Positions 16,741 to 26,800 of a DNA stretch of 64,000 nt are shown piece after piece (the first letter of the stretch is position 1; each line of letters starts with the position of its first letter). Made by a program: the position numbers and the translations under genes. The DNA comes from JAJFUV01 sp964561215 (GTDB lineage: Bacteria > Acidobacteriota > Terriglobia > Bryobacterales > Bryobacteraceae): assembly GCA_964561215.1 (NCBI GenBank), contig CAZLOS010000002.1, positions 1 through 64,000 on the forward strand. The letters are read 5' to 3'. The notes beneath the pieces are model-generated. The model had not been told where the DNA came from, searched no databases, and worked only from the letters and a program-made list of their open reading frames with translations.

Positions 16741-17640
16741 ACTTCGCAGGAATCGCAACGACTCGCGCACGACGCTCTCGACGCCCGACGGGTTGAGCGC
16801 GTGCCCGCGCCCGGGGATCCAGACCGGTTCGTGCCGGACTCCGGCCTTCGACAGTGCGCGAGCCAGCGCCTCGGCCTGATCGGCGGGAACCGCCTGTTCG
16901 TCCTGCCACTGGAAGATGAGGGTGGCCGGAAGCCCGGGTTTCACGTGCGTCAGAGGTGAAGCCTCCCTCAGAATCGGCGCGGTGCGGTCCGGCGTTCCCG
17001 GGAAGCCGGAAAGCAGCGTGGCGGTAGTCTTGCCGGTGGCGGTGCGAAGGTTGTCTTCGGCTTTGGGCTGCATCCGCCAGTTGCGCAGATCCGTGGGACC
17101 GGAAACGCCGATGACAGCCTGCACGGCGTCCTCCTTACCGTGCGGTGTATAGCCTGCCAATAGCGCCAGATGCCCGCCGGCGCGCGACATCTCGTCCAGG
17201 CAGGGCGTTTTGAGGACGCGGCGATCGTTGTAACCGGTGTCGGTCCAGCCCTGATCGTCGGCCATCGTCAGGATGATGTTGGGCGAGGGGCACCCGGGCG
17301 CGCCAGGTTCAGCATCGGCGCCAGCCCGCCGAGCGGGAAGCCGCGCCTTGGACAGCTCTTCATCGCCCGCATTTTGCTGCTCCAGCCACCCGTATTCCCA
17401 AGCGGCGTCGTACATGGCCACTATGTTTTCAGTGGGGATCTCCGGCATCAGGTGCTGCGCCGGGGCGATGGTGAACCCACCGTAAGGTTTGAACGTTTCG
17501 ATGCGCTCGCGGACCTCGCGGCGCACGTCGTCCGGAGTGCCGAATGGGAGCGTCTGCTGCGTGTCGATGGAGCCGTGGAAGGCCAGCCGCCCCCCGAACT
17601 GGCGCGCCAGTTCCCGCGGATCCATTCCCTTCGCGCGCAC
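16735..17640 (-). pseudogene. In-frame mosaic of URO-D 3' end, sulfatase 5' fragment and alpha/beta-hydrolase 3' end
   Basis: A single open frame of 301 codons reads through parts of three unrelated families. Residues 1-~88 are the C-terminal part of a uroporphyrinogen decarboxylase-family protein (MDPRELARQFGGRLAFHGSI, PYGGFTIAPAQHLMPEIPTEN), continuing the frame of the URO-D piece at 17650-18165. Residues ~118-153 are the N-terminus of a sulfatase (PNIILTMADDQGWTDTGYN, VLKTPCLDEMSRAG). Residues 154-301 are the end of an esterase-like alpha/beta hydrolase (AGGHLALLAGY, VQAVIGVSGPTDLRNW, the Asp region QWQDEQAVPADQ and the His region GRGHAL). The hydrolase part begins just after the expected GxSAGG nucleophile Ser, and the sulfatase part ends before its CxPSR active site. 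None of the three can be active. The listed start is a GTG inside the URO-D remnant. Confidence 0.8.
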
Positions 17641-17649
17641 CTGGACGGG

Positions 17650-18165
17650 TTACAGGATGTTCAACCCGTATTCGATCAGGTCCGGCAGGAACGCGCACAC
17701 GCTGCCGCAGGAGTGCTGCATCACTTTCAGGCCGTGCCGCCGCGCCAGGCCGTAGATGCGCTCGACGTGCCGGCGTACGAAGCGCCTCCACATGCCCACG
17801 CTCATCATGGGGCCGCGCTGCGTACCGTAATCATCGCCGGTAAAGAAGATGTCCGTCTTGCCGTGGGCTCGCTCCAGCATGCGGCGCGTGGATTCATAGA
17901 AAAAGTCGCTCGTCTTGCGCAGGATGGCGTGGCAGATCTCGGGATGCTCGATGAGCATCATCATCCACTTCTCCATCCCCGTCAGGTCGCAGGCGGCGTC
18001 GAAGAACCAGCACCAGCCGCCGCCCAGCACGGCGTACTCCGCGAATTGCTCGCACTGGTCCGCGCAGGCGTCGTAATCCCACATGTCGGCGGTGGGCCAG
18101 GGATAAGCCTCCGCATCGGCGATCGAAGCGGCGTGCGCCAGTGGATGCTCGACCGCGTAGCCGAA
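17650..18165 (-). pseudogene. Uroporphyrinogen decarboxylase (URO-D) family gene remnant
   Basis: From about 18165 the minus strand encodes a recognisable middle part of a URO-D-family methyltransferase/decarboxylase: VEHPLAHAASIADAEAYPWP, AEYAVLGGGWCWFFDAACDL, MEKWMMMLIEHPEICHAIL, DIFFTGDDYGTQRGPMMS, RRFVRRHVERIYGLARRHG, LKVMQHSCGSVCAFLPDLIE. At 17652-17650 a TAA stops the frame exactly where the family normally continues (YGLNIL-stop-PVQVRAKGMDP), and homology resumes in the same frame up to ~17377. About 100 N-terminal residues are missing: upstream of 18165 the sequence switches to the oppositely oriented phosphoesterase remnant. Start, catalytic completeness and the 3' end are all lost, so this is a pseudogene. 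Confidence 0.8.
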
Positions 18166-18201
18166 GTCGCCGGCGCACTCCTGGCCGTCTCGACGCTGCT
18201 C

Positions 18202-18825
18202 GGCGCCGGATCGGGTTGGCGCGAGGAGCCGCGCAAGCGCTTCATGCACTCCTACCGCGTGTCGGTGAGCGTGCTTCCCGTGCCGGACGCCGCGTAACTG
18301 GCCAACTACACCACGGCGGTTGCCGAGAACAACCATCTGCAATTGAGCAACGCTCCAAGGCCCGTGCCGGCCTCCGCCGCCGTGAAGCCGGTGGCCATCC
18401 CGCGCCGCGCCGGCGAGCCGTCCCTGATCGAACATGTCGTTTACATCATCAAGGAGAACCGTACTTACGACCAGGTGTTCGGCGACGTCAAGAAGGGCAA
18501 CGGCGACGCGAACCTGGTGATGTTCGGCGAGGACGTCACCACGAACCAGCACCGCCTGGCGAATGAGTTTGTGCTGCTGGATAACTTCTACGCCTCCGGC
18601 GGCAACAGCGGCGACGGCCATCAGTGGCTGACCCAGGCCAACGAAACCGCCTACGCCATGTGGCCCGGCTGGGCCGGCCGCAGCTACCCGTTCGACGGCA
18701 CGGACCCGATCGCGTACTCCGAACGCGGCTTCCTGTGGGACTACGCCCTGCGCGCGAAGAAGGCGGTCCGCGTTTACGGTGAGTTCGCGCCGCTCTCACT
18801 GGACCTGGACGACGACGAACGCTGA
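18202..18825 (+). pseudogene. Fragment of a YncE/alkaline-phosphatase-like (phosphoesterase) gene with nonsense codon
   Basis: The plus strand from about 18202 encodes RKRFMHSYRVSVSVLPVPDAA, then a TAA at 18295-18297, then in the same frame LANYTTAVAENN, EHVVYIIKENRTYDQVFGDV, KGNGDANLVMFGEDVTTNQH, RLANEFVLLDNFYASGGNSG, DGHQWLTQANETAYAMWP and FLWDYALRAKKAVRVYGEF. These are hallmarks of the acidobacterial 'bifunctional YncE family protein/alkaline phosphatase family protein'. The N-terminal beta-propeller (~400 residues) and everything after VRVYGEF are missing, and the frame ends in an unrelated tail at 18825. The family normally has Gln or another residue where TAA stands, and CAA to TAA is a single C-to-T change. 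A shorter frame starting at 18343 is open, but it lacks most of the protein. Confidence 0.78.
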
Positions 18826-18830
18826 GCCGG

Positions 18831-20477
<1,647 letters not shown>

Positions 20478-20573
20478 GGGTGTGCCCGCCGCGGCGGCAT
20501 TCGAGAATTATGTCAGATTGGCCGCGGCCTGTGATGCCGCCGTGATATCGTCGTTACCCGAGGGAGGAAACGC

Positions 20574-22160
20574 ATGTCCCGACACGTCATCACCGCTGTG
20601 CTGCTGGCCGCATCCACGTTGAGCGCTCAAACCGGCCTGAGCGTCGGCAGCCGCAAGCAGCTGTTCATCGACCACAGGTTCATCGAATCGAGCGACGGCA
20701 TTGCGCTCACGGCCGGCGCTCCCTACCAGACTCGCGAGGAACTGGTGGTGGCCGATCAAAGCTGGGAGAAAGACCTGGTTATCGGCAGCTACTCGACCGT
20801 CCTCAAGGAAGACGGCAAAGTGCGGCTCTGGTACAACGTGCTGGGCGGGGTCTGGAAACCGCACGAGAATCCGTCGTTCATGGGTGTGGCCTACGCTGAG
20901 TCGAACGACGGCCTGCGCTTTCACAAGCCTGTGCTCAGGCTTGTCGCGCGCGATGGCGACCGCGAGAACAACTTCGTGCTGCCCACGGATCCGTCCCTGG
21001 TGACCATAGGCGGAGGCACGGTGCTGCGCGACGAGAATCCCAAGTGCCCGCCCGGGGAACGTTACAAGTCCTGGTCGAAGTTCTATCCGTGCAAGGATAG
21101 CGGGCTGAGGGGGCCGCATCGCGTCTGGTATTCGGCCGACGGGCTGCGCTGGAAGCTCTACGACACGCTGGTCACCGGCCTGCGCGCGGCCGACACGCAG
21201 CCGAGTTGGTTCTGGGACCCGCGCGCCGGCCGTTACGTCGGATACAGCCGCGAGTGGGTGCGGCGCCCCGACGGCTACGGATTGCGGAGCGCCAGTTACA
21301 ACGAGTCCGATGACATGCTGCACTGGGATTCGACCATGCTGGCGCTCGAACCCGACGAGCGCGATTTCACGGCCGCGCCGCGCGCGAGCATCGAGCTTGA
21401 CAAGGCGCGCGTGCAGGGCGAGAACGTGCTTCCGCCCGAACCGGGCGGCGACCAGGTGCTGGCACCTGCCGCTCCGCTGGACATGTACGGCCCCGGCGTG
21501 TTCCGCTACGCCGAAGCCGACGGCGTCTACATTGCGCTCACCCCGATCTTCCATCACTGGCGAGCCGAGGGCAAGAACTCCTGGCCCGGCACGGGCGACG
21601 TGCAACTCAGCGTGAGCCGGGACGCGCGCCACTTTCAGCGTGCGCCGGGCCGCCGCCCGTTCATCGGCGTAGGACCTCCCGGATCGTTCGATTCCAAGTG
21701 GGTGTGGCCGTTGCCGAATCCCGTGCGCATGGGCGACGAACTGTGGATCTACTATCTCGGGACCAACAAGGACCACAACGGCGGCATCGATCCGGCGGCC
21801 ACGCGGCAGACGTCGGCCATCTCGCGGGCCGTCCTGCGCCTGGACGGATTCATGAGCGCCGAAGCCGCTTACGAGGGCGGATGGCTGATCACGCCGCCGC
21901 TGGTCTTCGAAGGCTCGCGGCTGGAACTGAATCTCGATACCGGTGCAGGCGGGGTGGCGCGCGTCGAACTGCTCGACGCCGCAGGCAAGCCGGTTCCGGG
22001 TTACGGCCTGGCGCAGGCCGACGAACTGAACGGCAACAACGTCCGCATGCCGGTGAGTTGGAAAGGGAATACCGGTGTTGCGCCGCTCGCCGGTAAGCCC
22101 GTGCGCCTGCACATCCGCATGCGCGCGGCGCGGTTGTACGCGTTCCAGTTCGTACCGTAG
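20574..22160 (+). CDS. Exported beta-propeller protein, glycosyl hydrolase family 32/43-like
   Basis: A 528-residue protein with a signal peptide (MSRHVITAVLLAASTLSAQ) and a good Shine-Dalgarno site (GGGAGGA, 8 bases before ATG). The body has repeated beta-propeller-like segments: KQLFIDHRFIESSDGIAL, GKVRLWYNVLGG, YAESNDGLRFHKPVL, HRVWYSADGLRWKLYD, PSWFWDPRAGRYVGYSREW, DVQLSVSRDARHFQRAP and DELWIYYLGTNKDHNGG. These are typical of five-bladed GH32/GH43/GH117-like folds, with a C-terminal beta-sandwich (ELNLDTGAGGVARVELLDAA). Substrate unknown, probably a plant or microbial polysaccharide. Its TAG stop is the second to fourth base of a 28-bp palindromic element. Confidence 0.75.
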   Translation: MSRHVITAVLLAASTLSAQTGLSVGSRKQLFIDHRFIESSDGIALTAGAPYQTREELVVADQSWEKDLVIGSYSTVLKEDGKVRLWYNVLGGVWKPHENPSFMGVAYAESNDGLRFHKPVLRLVARDGDRENNFVLPTDPSLVTIGGGTVLRDENPKCPPGERYKSWSKFYPCKDSGLRGPHRVWYSADGLRWKLYDTLVTGLRAADTQPSWFWDPRAGRYVGYSREWVRRPDGYGLRSASYNESDDMLHWDSTMLALEPDERDFTAAPRASIELDKARVQGENVLPPEPGGDQVLAPAAPLDMYGPGVFRYAEADGVYIALTPIFHHWRAEGKNSWPGTGDVQLSVSRDARHFQRAPGRRPFIGVGPPGSFDSKWVWPLPNPVRMGDELWIYYLGTNKDHNGGIDPAATRQTSAISRAVLRLDGFMSAEAAYEGGWLITPPLVFEGSRLELNLDTGAGGVARVELLDAAGKPVPGYGLAQADELNGNNVRMPVSWKGNTGVAPLAGKPVRLHIRMRAARLYAFQFVP

Positions 22161-22184
22161 GGGGGGGATCTATGCCGCCCCTAC
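22157..22184. repeat. Second copy of the 28-bp stop-carrying palindrome (imperfect)
   Basis: It starts GTAGGGG and ends CCGCCCCTAC, is 28 bases long, and matches 22 of 28 positions of the palindrome at 3995-4022. The TAG at 22158-22160 is the stop codon of the upstream gene. Interior substitutions leave a stem of about 7-10 pairs. The position after a stop suggests a 3' hairpin or terminator. Confidence 0.65.
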
Positions 22185-22205
22185 ACAGGGTATCCTGAAA
22201 AGGTC

Positions 22206-23621
22206 ATGAAACTTACCTTTTGGGGTGCTGTTGGCAATGTCACGGGAAGCATGCACGAAGTCGGGGTGAACGACCACCGCTTCCTGCTCGATTGCGGCCT
22301 CTACCAGGGCCGCCGCAAGGAAGCTCGTGACCGCAACAGTAGTTTCCCGTTTCCGGGCAGTACCATCGACGGCGTGGTGCTCTCGCACGCTCACCTCGAC
22401 CACAGCGGCAACCTGCCGACGCTGGTCAAGAACGGTTTCAGTGGTCCCATATACACGACGCCCGCAACGGTAGACCTTTGCGGGGCCATGCTGCGCGATT
22501 CGGCCTACATTCAGGAAAAGGACGCCGCGTTCATCGCTAAGCGCAGCGCGCGCCGGCGTTCGATCAGGATTCCGGTGGAAGCGGAACCGGTCGCGCCGCT
22601 TTACACAGTCCAGGATGCCGAGAACACGATTCCACTGTTCCATCCGGTCCCGCTTTATACCCCCACGCATCTCACTCCCACTCTGAGCTTCGAAACTTAC
22701 GACGCCGGCCACATCCTCGGCTCTTCCTGTGTGCTGATGCACTATCACGAGAACGGCCGCAAGGTGAAGTTGATGTTCTCAGGCGACGTCGGCCGCCGCA
22801 ACCTGCCCATCATCAAAGACCCGGACGAAGTGCCTCCCGTGGATTACGTGATCATGGAAAGCACCTACGGCGACCGTTTGCACAAGGACGTCGAGGCGGT
22901 TTCGGCCAAACTAGCCGAGGTCGTCAGCCGCACTTGCGCGCGCGGCGGCCGCATCGTCGTGCCGGCGTTCGCCGTCGGCCGCGCGCAGCAACTCGTCCTG
23001 CTGCTGCACGAACTCATGAACGAAAAGAAGATCCCGAGCATTCCGATTTTCGTCGACAGCCCGCTCACGCTTGATGTGACGGAGATTTTCCGCAAGCACA
23101 AGGAAGAGTGGGACTCCGAGACCCGGGATTTCCTGCTCAACGGTGAAGATCCGTTTGGCTTCAGCCGGCTGCGTTACATCCGGGAGGTAAGCGAGTCCAA
23201 GGCGCTGAACGATCTGCGCGGGCCGATGATGATCATTTCCGCTTCGGGAATGTGCGAAGCCGGGCGCATTCTGCACCATCTGCGCAACAACATTGAGGAT
23301 CCGCGCAATACGATCCTGATCACCGGCTTCCAGGCCGAGAATACGCTGGGCCGTAAACTGGTCGACAAGTGGCAGGAAGTTCCCATCTTTGGCGAGCCGA
23401 TGCGCGTCCGCGCCGAGGTGGTCAAGATCAACGAACTCAGCGCGCACGCCGATCAGCGCGAATTGCTCGCCTGGCTCAAGCCCGTGGTCAAGACGGTCAA
23501 GAAAGTCTTCCTGGTCCACGGCGAGCCCTCGCAGACCGCCGCGCTGGCCAAGGCGATCCAGGACCAATACGCGCTGGACGTCGTGATGCCTAAGCGCGGC
23601 GAAACTTTCGATCTGGCTTAG
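22206..23621 (+). CDS. Metallo-beta-lactamase-fold RNA nuclease with beta-CASP domain
   Basis: A 471-residue protein of the bacterial CPSF-73/beta-CASP group (predicted exonuclease of RNA processing). The zinc motif HAHLDHSG is at 61-68. Upstream is the family start MKLTFWGAVGNVTGSMHEV and LLDCGLYQGRR. The core continues with FETYDAGHILGSSCVLM, VKLMFSGDVGRRNLPIIKDP, DYVIMESTYGDRLH, GGRIVVPAFAVGRAQQLVLLL, IPIFVDSPLTLDVTEIFRKH, MMIISASGMCEAGRILHHLR, NTILITGFQAENTLGRKL, INELSAHADQRELL and KKVFLVHGEPSQTAAL. All beta-CASP motifs appear intact. It starts 22 bases after the palindrome behind the preceding gene. Confidence 0.92.
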   Translation: MKLTFWGAVGNVTGSMHEVGVNDHRFLLDCGLYQGRRKEARDRNSSFPFPGSTIDGVVLSHAHLDHSGNLPTLVKNGFSGPIYTTPATVDLCGAMLRDSAYIQEKDAAFIAKRSARRRSIRIPVEAEPVAPLYTVQDAENTIPLFHPVPLYTPTHLTPTLSFETYDAGHILGSSCVLMHYHENGRKVKLMFSGDVGRRNLPIIKDPDEVPPVDYVIMESTYGDRLHKDVEAVSAKLAEVVSRTCARGGRIVVPAFAVGRAQQLVLLLHELMNEKKIPSIPIFVDSPLTLDVTEIFRKHKEEWDSETRDFLLNGEDPFGFSRLRYIREVSESKALNDLRGPMMIISASGMCEAGRILHHLRNNIEDPRNTILITGFQAENTLGRKLVDKWQEVPIFGEPMRVRAEVVKINELSAHADQRELLAWLKPVVKTVKKVFLVHGEPSQTAALAKAIQDQYALDVVMPKRGETFDLA

Positions 23622-23728
23622 GCGCCGTCTGGTACTGGTACGAACTCAATCCGAATACGCCCGTTGTACTGTTTACCCGCGCCTTGCGTTGCCGGGATAA
23701 TGGCTCTTGATCATAGGACAAAGCGCCC

Positions 23729-24028
23729 GTGAACTATCTGCTCCAGTTCGTTTACCTGCAACTGCTCGATCTGCTGACGACGTTGGCGTTCCTGCTCAAC
23801 GGGATTCGCGAAGCGAATCCCCTGGTGCGCTGGGCGTTGAATGCCGCCCCCACTCCGTTGGGAGGGCTGCTAGGTGTGAAGGTGCTGGCGGTACTCTTGG
23901 GCCTCTATTGCTGGCGATTCGGCAAGGAGCGTCTGCTCGTCCGCATCAATCTGTTGTTCGCCGTCCTGGTGGCCTGGAACCTGGTCGCACTCATTGCGGG
24001 CTCGGTTCTCGCCGCCAAGACCGTCTGA
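23729..24028 (+). CDS. Small integral membrane protein (DUF5658-like)
   Basis: From GTG 23729 the 99-residue product has four hydrophobic segments: LLQFVYLQLLDLLTTLAFLLNG, GGLLGVKVLAVLLGLYCWRFG and VRINLLFAVLVAWNLVALIAGS. The pattern 'LQLLDLLTTLAFLLNGIREANPL' matches the DUF5658 family in my recollection. No function is known. It stands alone between the beta-CASP nuclease and the rhamnosidase gene, 107 bases after the former. Confidence 0.75.
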   Translation: MNYLLQFVYLQLLDLLTTLAFLLNGIREANPLVRWALNAAPTPLGGLLGVKVLAVLLGLYCWRFGKERLLVRINLLFAVLVAWNLVALIAGSVLAAKTV

Positions 24029-24091
24029 TTCGGCTATCCTGAATCGTTGGCGGGTATTTCCGCCGCACATCCAATTCTAGTGAGGGTAGCC

Positions 24092-26749
24092 ATGCCTGCG
24101 ATTTGTCTCCGCCCGATTCCGTTGTTCCTTTTCTTGACTCTCCTGATGCCGCTCGCGGCTGAGCCTGAGGGGCCGGCGCTTGCTCCCACCGGGCTTCGCG
24201 TCGAGTACCTGGCCGATCCTATCGGCATTGACGTCGCGGCGCCGCGATTCTCCTGGGTGTTGAACCACACCGAGCGCGGCCAGGCCCAAACCGCCTGCCA
24301 GATCCTGGTTTCGACCGCGCCCGGGGCTTCGGCCGGCGATCAGTGGGACAGCGGCCGCGTCGCATCCAGCCGGAGCGTCCTTGTGGCGTACGCCGGCAAG
24401 GCGCTCGAAAGCGGGAAGACTTACTACTGGAAGGTCCGCTATTGGGACAAGCAGAACCGCGCGAGCGAGTATAGCAGGACGGCGCGGTTCGAGATGGGGC
24501 TGTTGAAGCCTGCCGAGTGGACGGGAGCCTGGATCGGCGGCGGCAACACGCTGCGCAAGGAGTTCACGCTGAGTGCGAAGCCGGTCCGCGCGCGGGCTTA
24601 CGTCGCCGGTGTCGGTTACGCTGAGCTTCACGTCAACGGGCACAAGATCGGCGACCGCGTGCTCGATCCCGCCTGGACCACCTACGACAAACGCGTGCTC
24701 TACGCGACCTACGACATCACCAGGCACCTTGCCGCTGGCGCGAACGCCGTCGGCGTGATGCTGGGCGAGGGTTGGTATCACAACCGCGCGCTGAAGCTGC
24801 AGGTGAACATCGAACTTGCGGGTGGCCAGAAGATCGCCATCGCAACCGACACATCCTGGAAAGCCACGCAGGGCCCCATTCTCGAAGACAGCGTCTATCA
24901 CGGCGAAGTCTACGACGCGCGCAAGGAGATGCCGGGTTGGGATCGCGGCGGCTTCAACGACGCGGCCTGGAAGCCGGCTGCTTCGGTGGACGGCCCCAAG
25001 GGCGTGCTTTCGGCCGAGATGATGCCTCCCATCAAGGCGGTGGACGCCATGACCCCGCTCAAGATGACCAGCCCGAAGCCCGGCATGTACGTCTACGACA
25101 TGGGGCAGAACTTCAGCGGCTGGGTGCAGCTTAGAGTGAAAGGCCCGCGCGGTACGGCGGTCAAGTTGCGCTTCTCTGAACTGATTTACGACGACGGAAC
25201 GCTGAACGTCGAGAACCTGCGCAAGGCGCGCGTGACCGACGTCTACATTCTTCGCGGGGACGGCGAGGAAGAAATCTACGAGCCGCGCTTCACCTACCAC
25301 GGCTTCCGCTACGTCGAAGTCACGGGTTTCCCCGGCGCGCCGCGGATGGACACCATACGCGGCCGCGTGGTGCACAGCGCCGTGAAGCCGATGGGCAGCT
25401 TGGCTTTCTCCAAGCCCATTCTGAACCAACTGCAGCGCATCATCACCTGGGGCGTTACGTCGAACCTGCACAGCGTTCCGACCGACTGCAACCAGCGCGA
25501 TGAGCGCATGGGCTGGATGGCCGACGCGCATCTGTACGGCGAGACCGCCATGCTCAACTTCGACATGGCGGCGTTCTACACCAACTTCCTGCGCAACATC
25601 CGCGACGCGCAGAAGGAGGACGGCAGCGTGCCCGACACGGTGCCCTCGACCTCCTGGGGCCGCTACCCCGCCGATCCGGCCTGGGGCAGCGCCTATCCGC
25701 TATTCACCTGGTACATGTGGGAGCACTACGGCGACCGCCGCATCCTCGAACAGCACTACGACGGCATCAAGGCGTGGGCCGATTTCCTGAAGACCCGCAG
25801 CAAGGACGGCGTGGTCGAGTTCGTGAAATATGGCGACTGGGTGCCCATCGTGAAAACCGATGGCTACCTGGTTTCGACCTTCTATTACTACTACAGTGCG
25901 GAGATCGTGGCCCGCGCCGCCGAGATCCTCGGCAAAACCGCCGACGCCCAGGCCTACCGCGCCTTACAGGCCCAGATCCGCGACGGTTTCCATCGCCGCT
26001 TCTACAACGCCGAGCGTAAGTATTACGGCGAAGGCACGCAGACCGCGCAAGCGCTGGCGCTGTTCCTGGATATGGCGCCGAAGGACGTCCGCGGAGCCGT
26101 GGGCGGTTATCTGCGGAACGACATCACTTACTATCACGACACGCACCTGACCACAGGCATCGTCGGCACCAAGTACCTGCTGCCGGTGCTCACGCAAATC
26201 GGCGGCTCCGACCTCGCCTACGAACTGGCCACGCAGACCGCTTATCCAAGCTGGGGCTACATGATCGAAAACGGCGCCACCACCTTGTGGGAGCTGTGGC
26301 AGAACAAAACCGGCCCGTCCATGAACTCGCACAACCATCCGATGTTCGGCAGCGTGGGCGCCTGGATGTACCAGGCCTTGGCTGGCATCAACGCGGATCC
26401 GAAAGCCGGCGGGTATGAGCGAATTCACTTCGCCCCGCAGATGGTCCGCGATCTCAACTGGACCACGGGTACCATCGAGACGCCGCGGGGCATCGTGGTC
26501 AGCTCCTGGAGCCGCACTCCGGAGACGATCCGCTACGAAGTTACCATTCCGGTCGGCTCGGACGCCGATATCGTGCTGCCGAAGTTCAACTTCCGGGACG
26601 TGGAAGTCCGCGAGAGCGGCAATCCCGTTTTCCAGGGCGGCAAGTTCCTGGCCGGCGCGGCAGGAGTCACCGGCGCGAAAGAAGCCGAAAGGACAGTGAC
26701 CATCGAAGCCGGCTCGGGACACTATGTTTTCGAGCTGACGGGACGCTAG
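24092..26749 (+). CDS. Exported alpha-L-rhamnosidase (GH78)
   Basis: Hydrolyses terminal alpha-L-rhamnose from glycosides and polysaccharides. The start at ATG 24092 (GAGGG nearby) places a signal peptide at the N-terminus (MPAICLRPIPLFLFLTLLMPLAAE) and gives 885 residues. Domain order follows GH78: an Fn3-like domain (PTGLRVEYLADPIGIDVAAPRFSW, KTYYWKVRYWD), the Bac_rhamnosid_N sandwich (ARAYVAGVGYAELHVNGHKIGD, YDKRVLYATYDITRHL), a concanavalin-like domain (GQNFSGWVQLRVKGPRG), then the (alpha/alpha)6 barrel with the catalytic-site region TDCNQRDERMGWMADAH and, later, ENGATTLWELW. The C-terminal beta domain ends with YVFELTGR. It heads a sugar cluster with a ROK kinase and xylulokinase. Confidence 0.94.
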   Translation: MPAICLRPIPLFLFLTLLMPLAAEPEGPALAPTGLRVEYLADPIGIDVAAPRFSWVLNHTERGQAQTACQILVSTAPGASAGDQWDSGRVASSRSVLVAYAGKALESGKTYYWKVRYWDKQNRASEYSRTARFEMGLLKPAEWTGAWIGGGNTLRKEFTLSAKPVRARAYVAGVGYAELHVNGHKIGDRVLDPAWTTYDKRVLYATYDITRHLAAGANAVGVMLGEGWYHNRALKLQVNIELAGGQKIAIATDTSWKATQGPILEDSVYHGEVYDARKEMPGWDRGGFNDAAWKPAASVDGPKGVLSAEMMPPIKAVDAMTPLKMTSPKPGMYVYDMGQNFSGWVQLRVKGPRGTAVKLRFSELIYDDGTLNVENLRKARVTDVYILRGDGEEEIYEPRFTYHGFRYVEVTGFPGAPRMDTIRGRVVHSAVKPMGSLAFSKPILNQLQRIITWGVTSNLHSVPTDCNQRDERMGWMADAHLYGETAMLNFDMAAFYTNFLRNIRDAQKEDGSVPDTVPSTSWGRYPADPAWGSAYPLFTWYMWEHYGDRRILEQHYDGIKAWADFLKTRSKDGVVEFVKYGDWVPIVKTDGYLVSTFYYYYSAEIVARAAEILGKTADAQAYRALQAQIRDGFHRRFYNAERKYYGEGTQTAQALALFLDMAPKDVRGAVGGYLRNDITYYHDTHLTTGIVGTKYLLPVLTQIGGSDLAYELATQTAYPSWGYMIENGATTLWELWQNKTGPSMNSHNHPMFGSVGAWMYQALAGINADPKAGGYERIHFAPQMVRDLNWTTGTIETPRGIVVSSWSRTPETIRYEVTIPVGSDADIVLPKFNFRDVEVRESGNPVFQGGKFLAGAAGVTGAKEAERTVTIEAGSGHYVFELTGR

Positions 26750-26753
26750 AGCC

Positions 26754-26775
26754 GGGCGGGCGAAACCGCCTGCCC
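26754..26775 (+). terminator. Hairpin between rhamnosidase and ROK kinase genes
   Basis: GGGCGGGCG (26754-26762), loop AAAC, CGCCTGCCC (26767-26775): a 9-bp stem with one G-T pair, 4 bases after the rhamnosidase stop. There is no U-tract, so it may attenuate or protect the mRNA instead of terminating transcription. Confidence 0.45.
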
Positions 26776-26800
26776 CACTGCGTGCTATCATCCGAATCTC

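Noticed and set aside
17170..18297. 375-codon open frame on + across the pseudogene block
   Set aside because: Only its last ~30 codons match the phosphoesterase family. The rest is antisense to the URO-D remnant, so it is not a gene of its own.
20508..22112. 534-codon open frame on - across the beta-propeller gene
   Set aside because: Low-complexity His/Arg/Gln-rich antisense translation. The + gene has signal peptide, ribosome site and propeller motifs.
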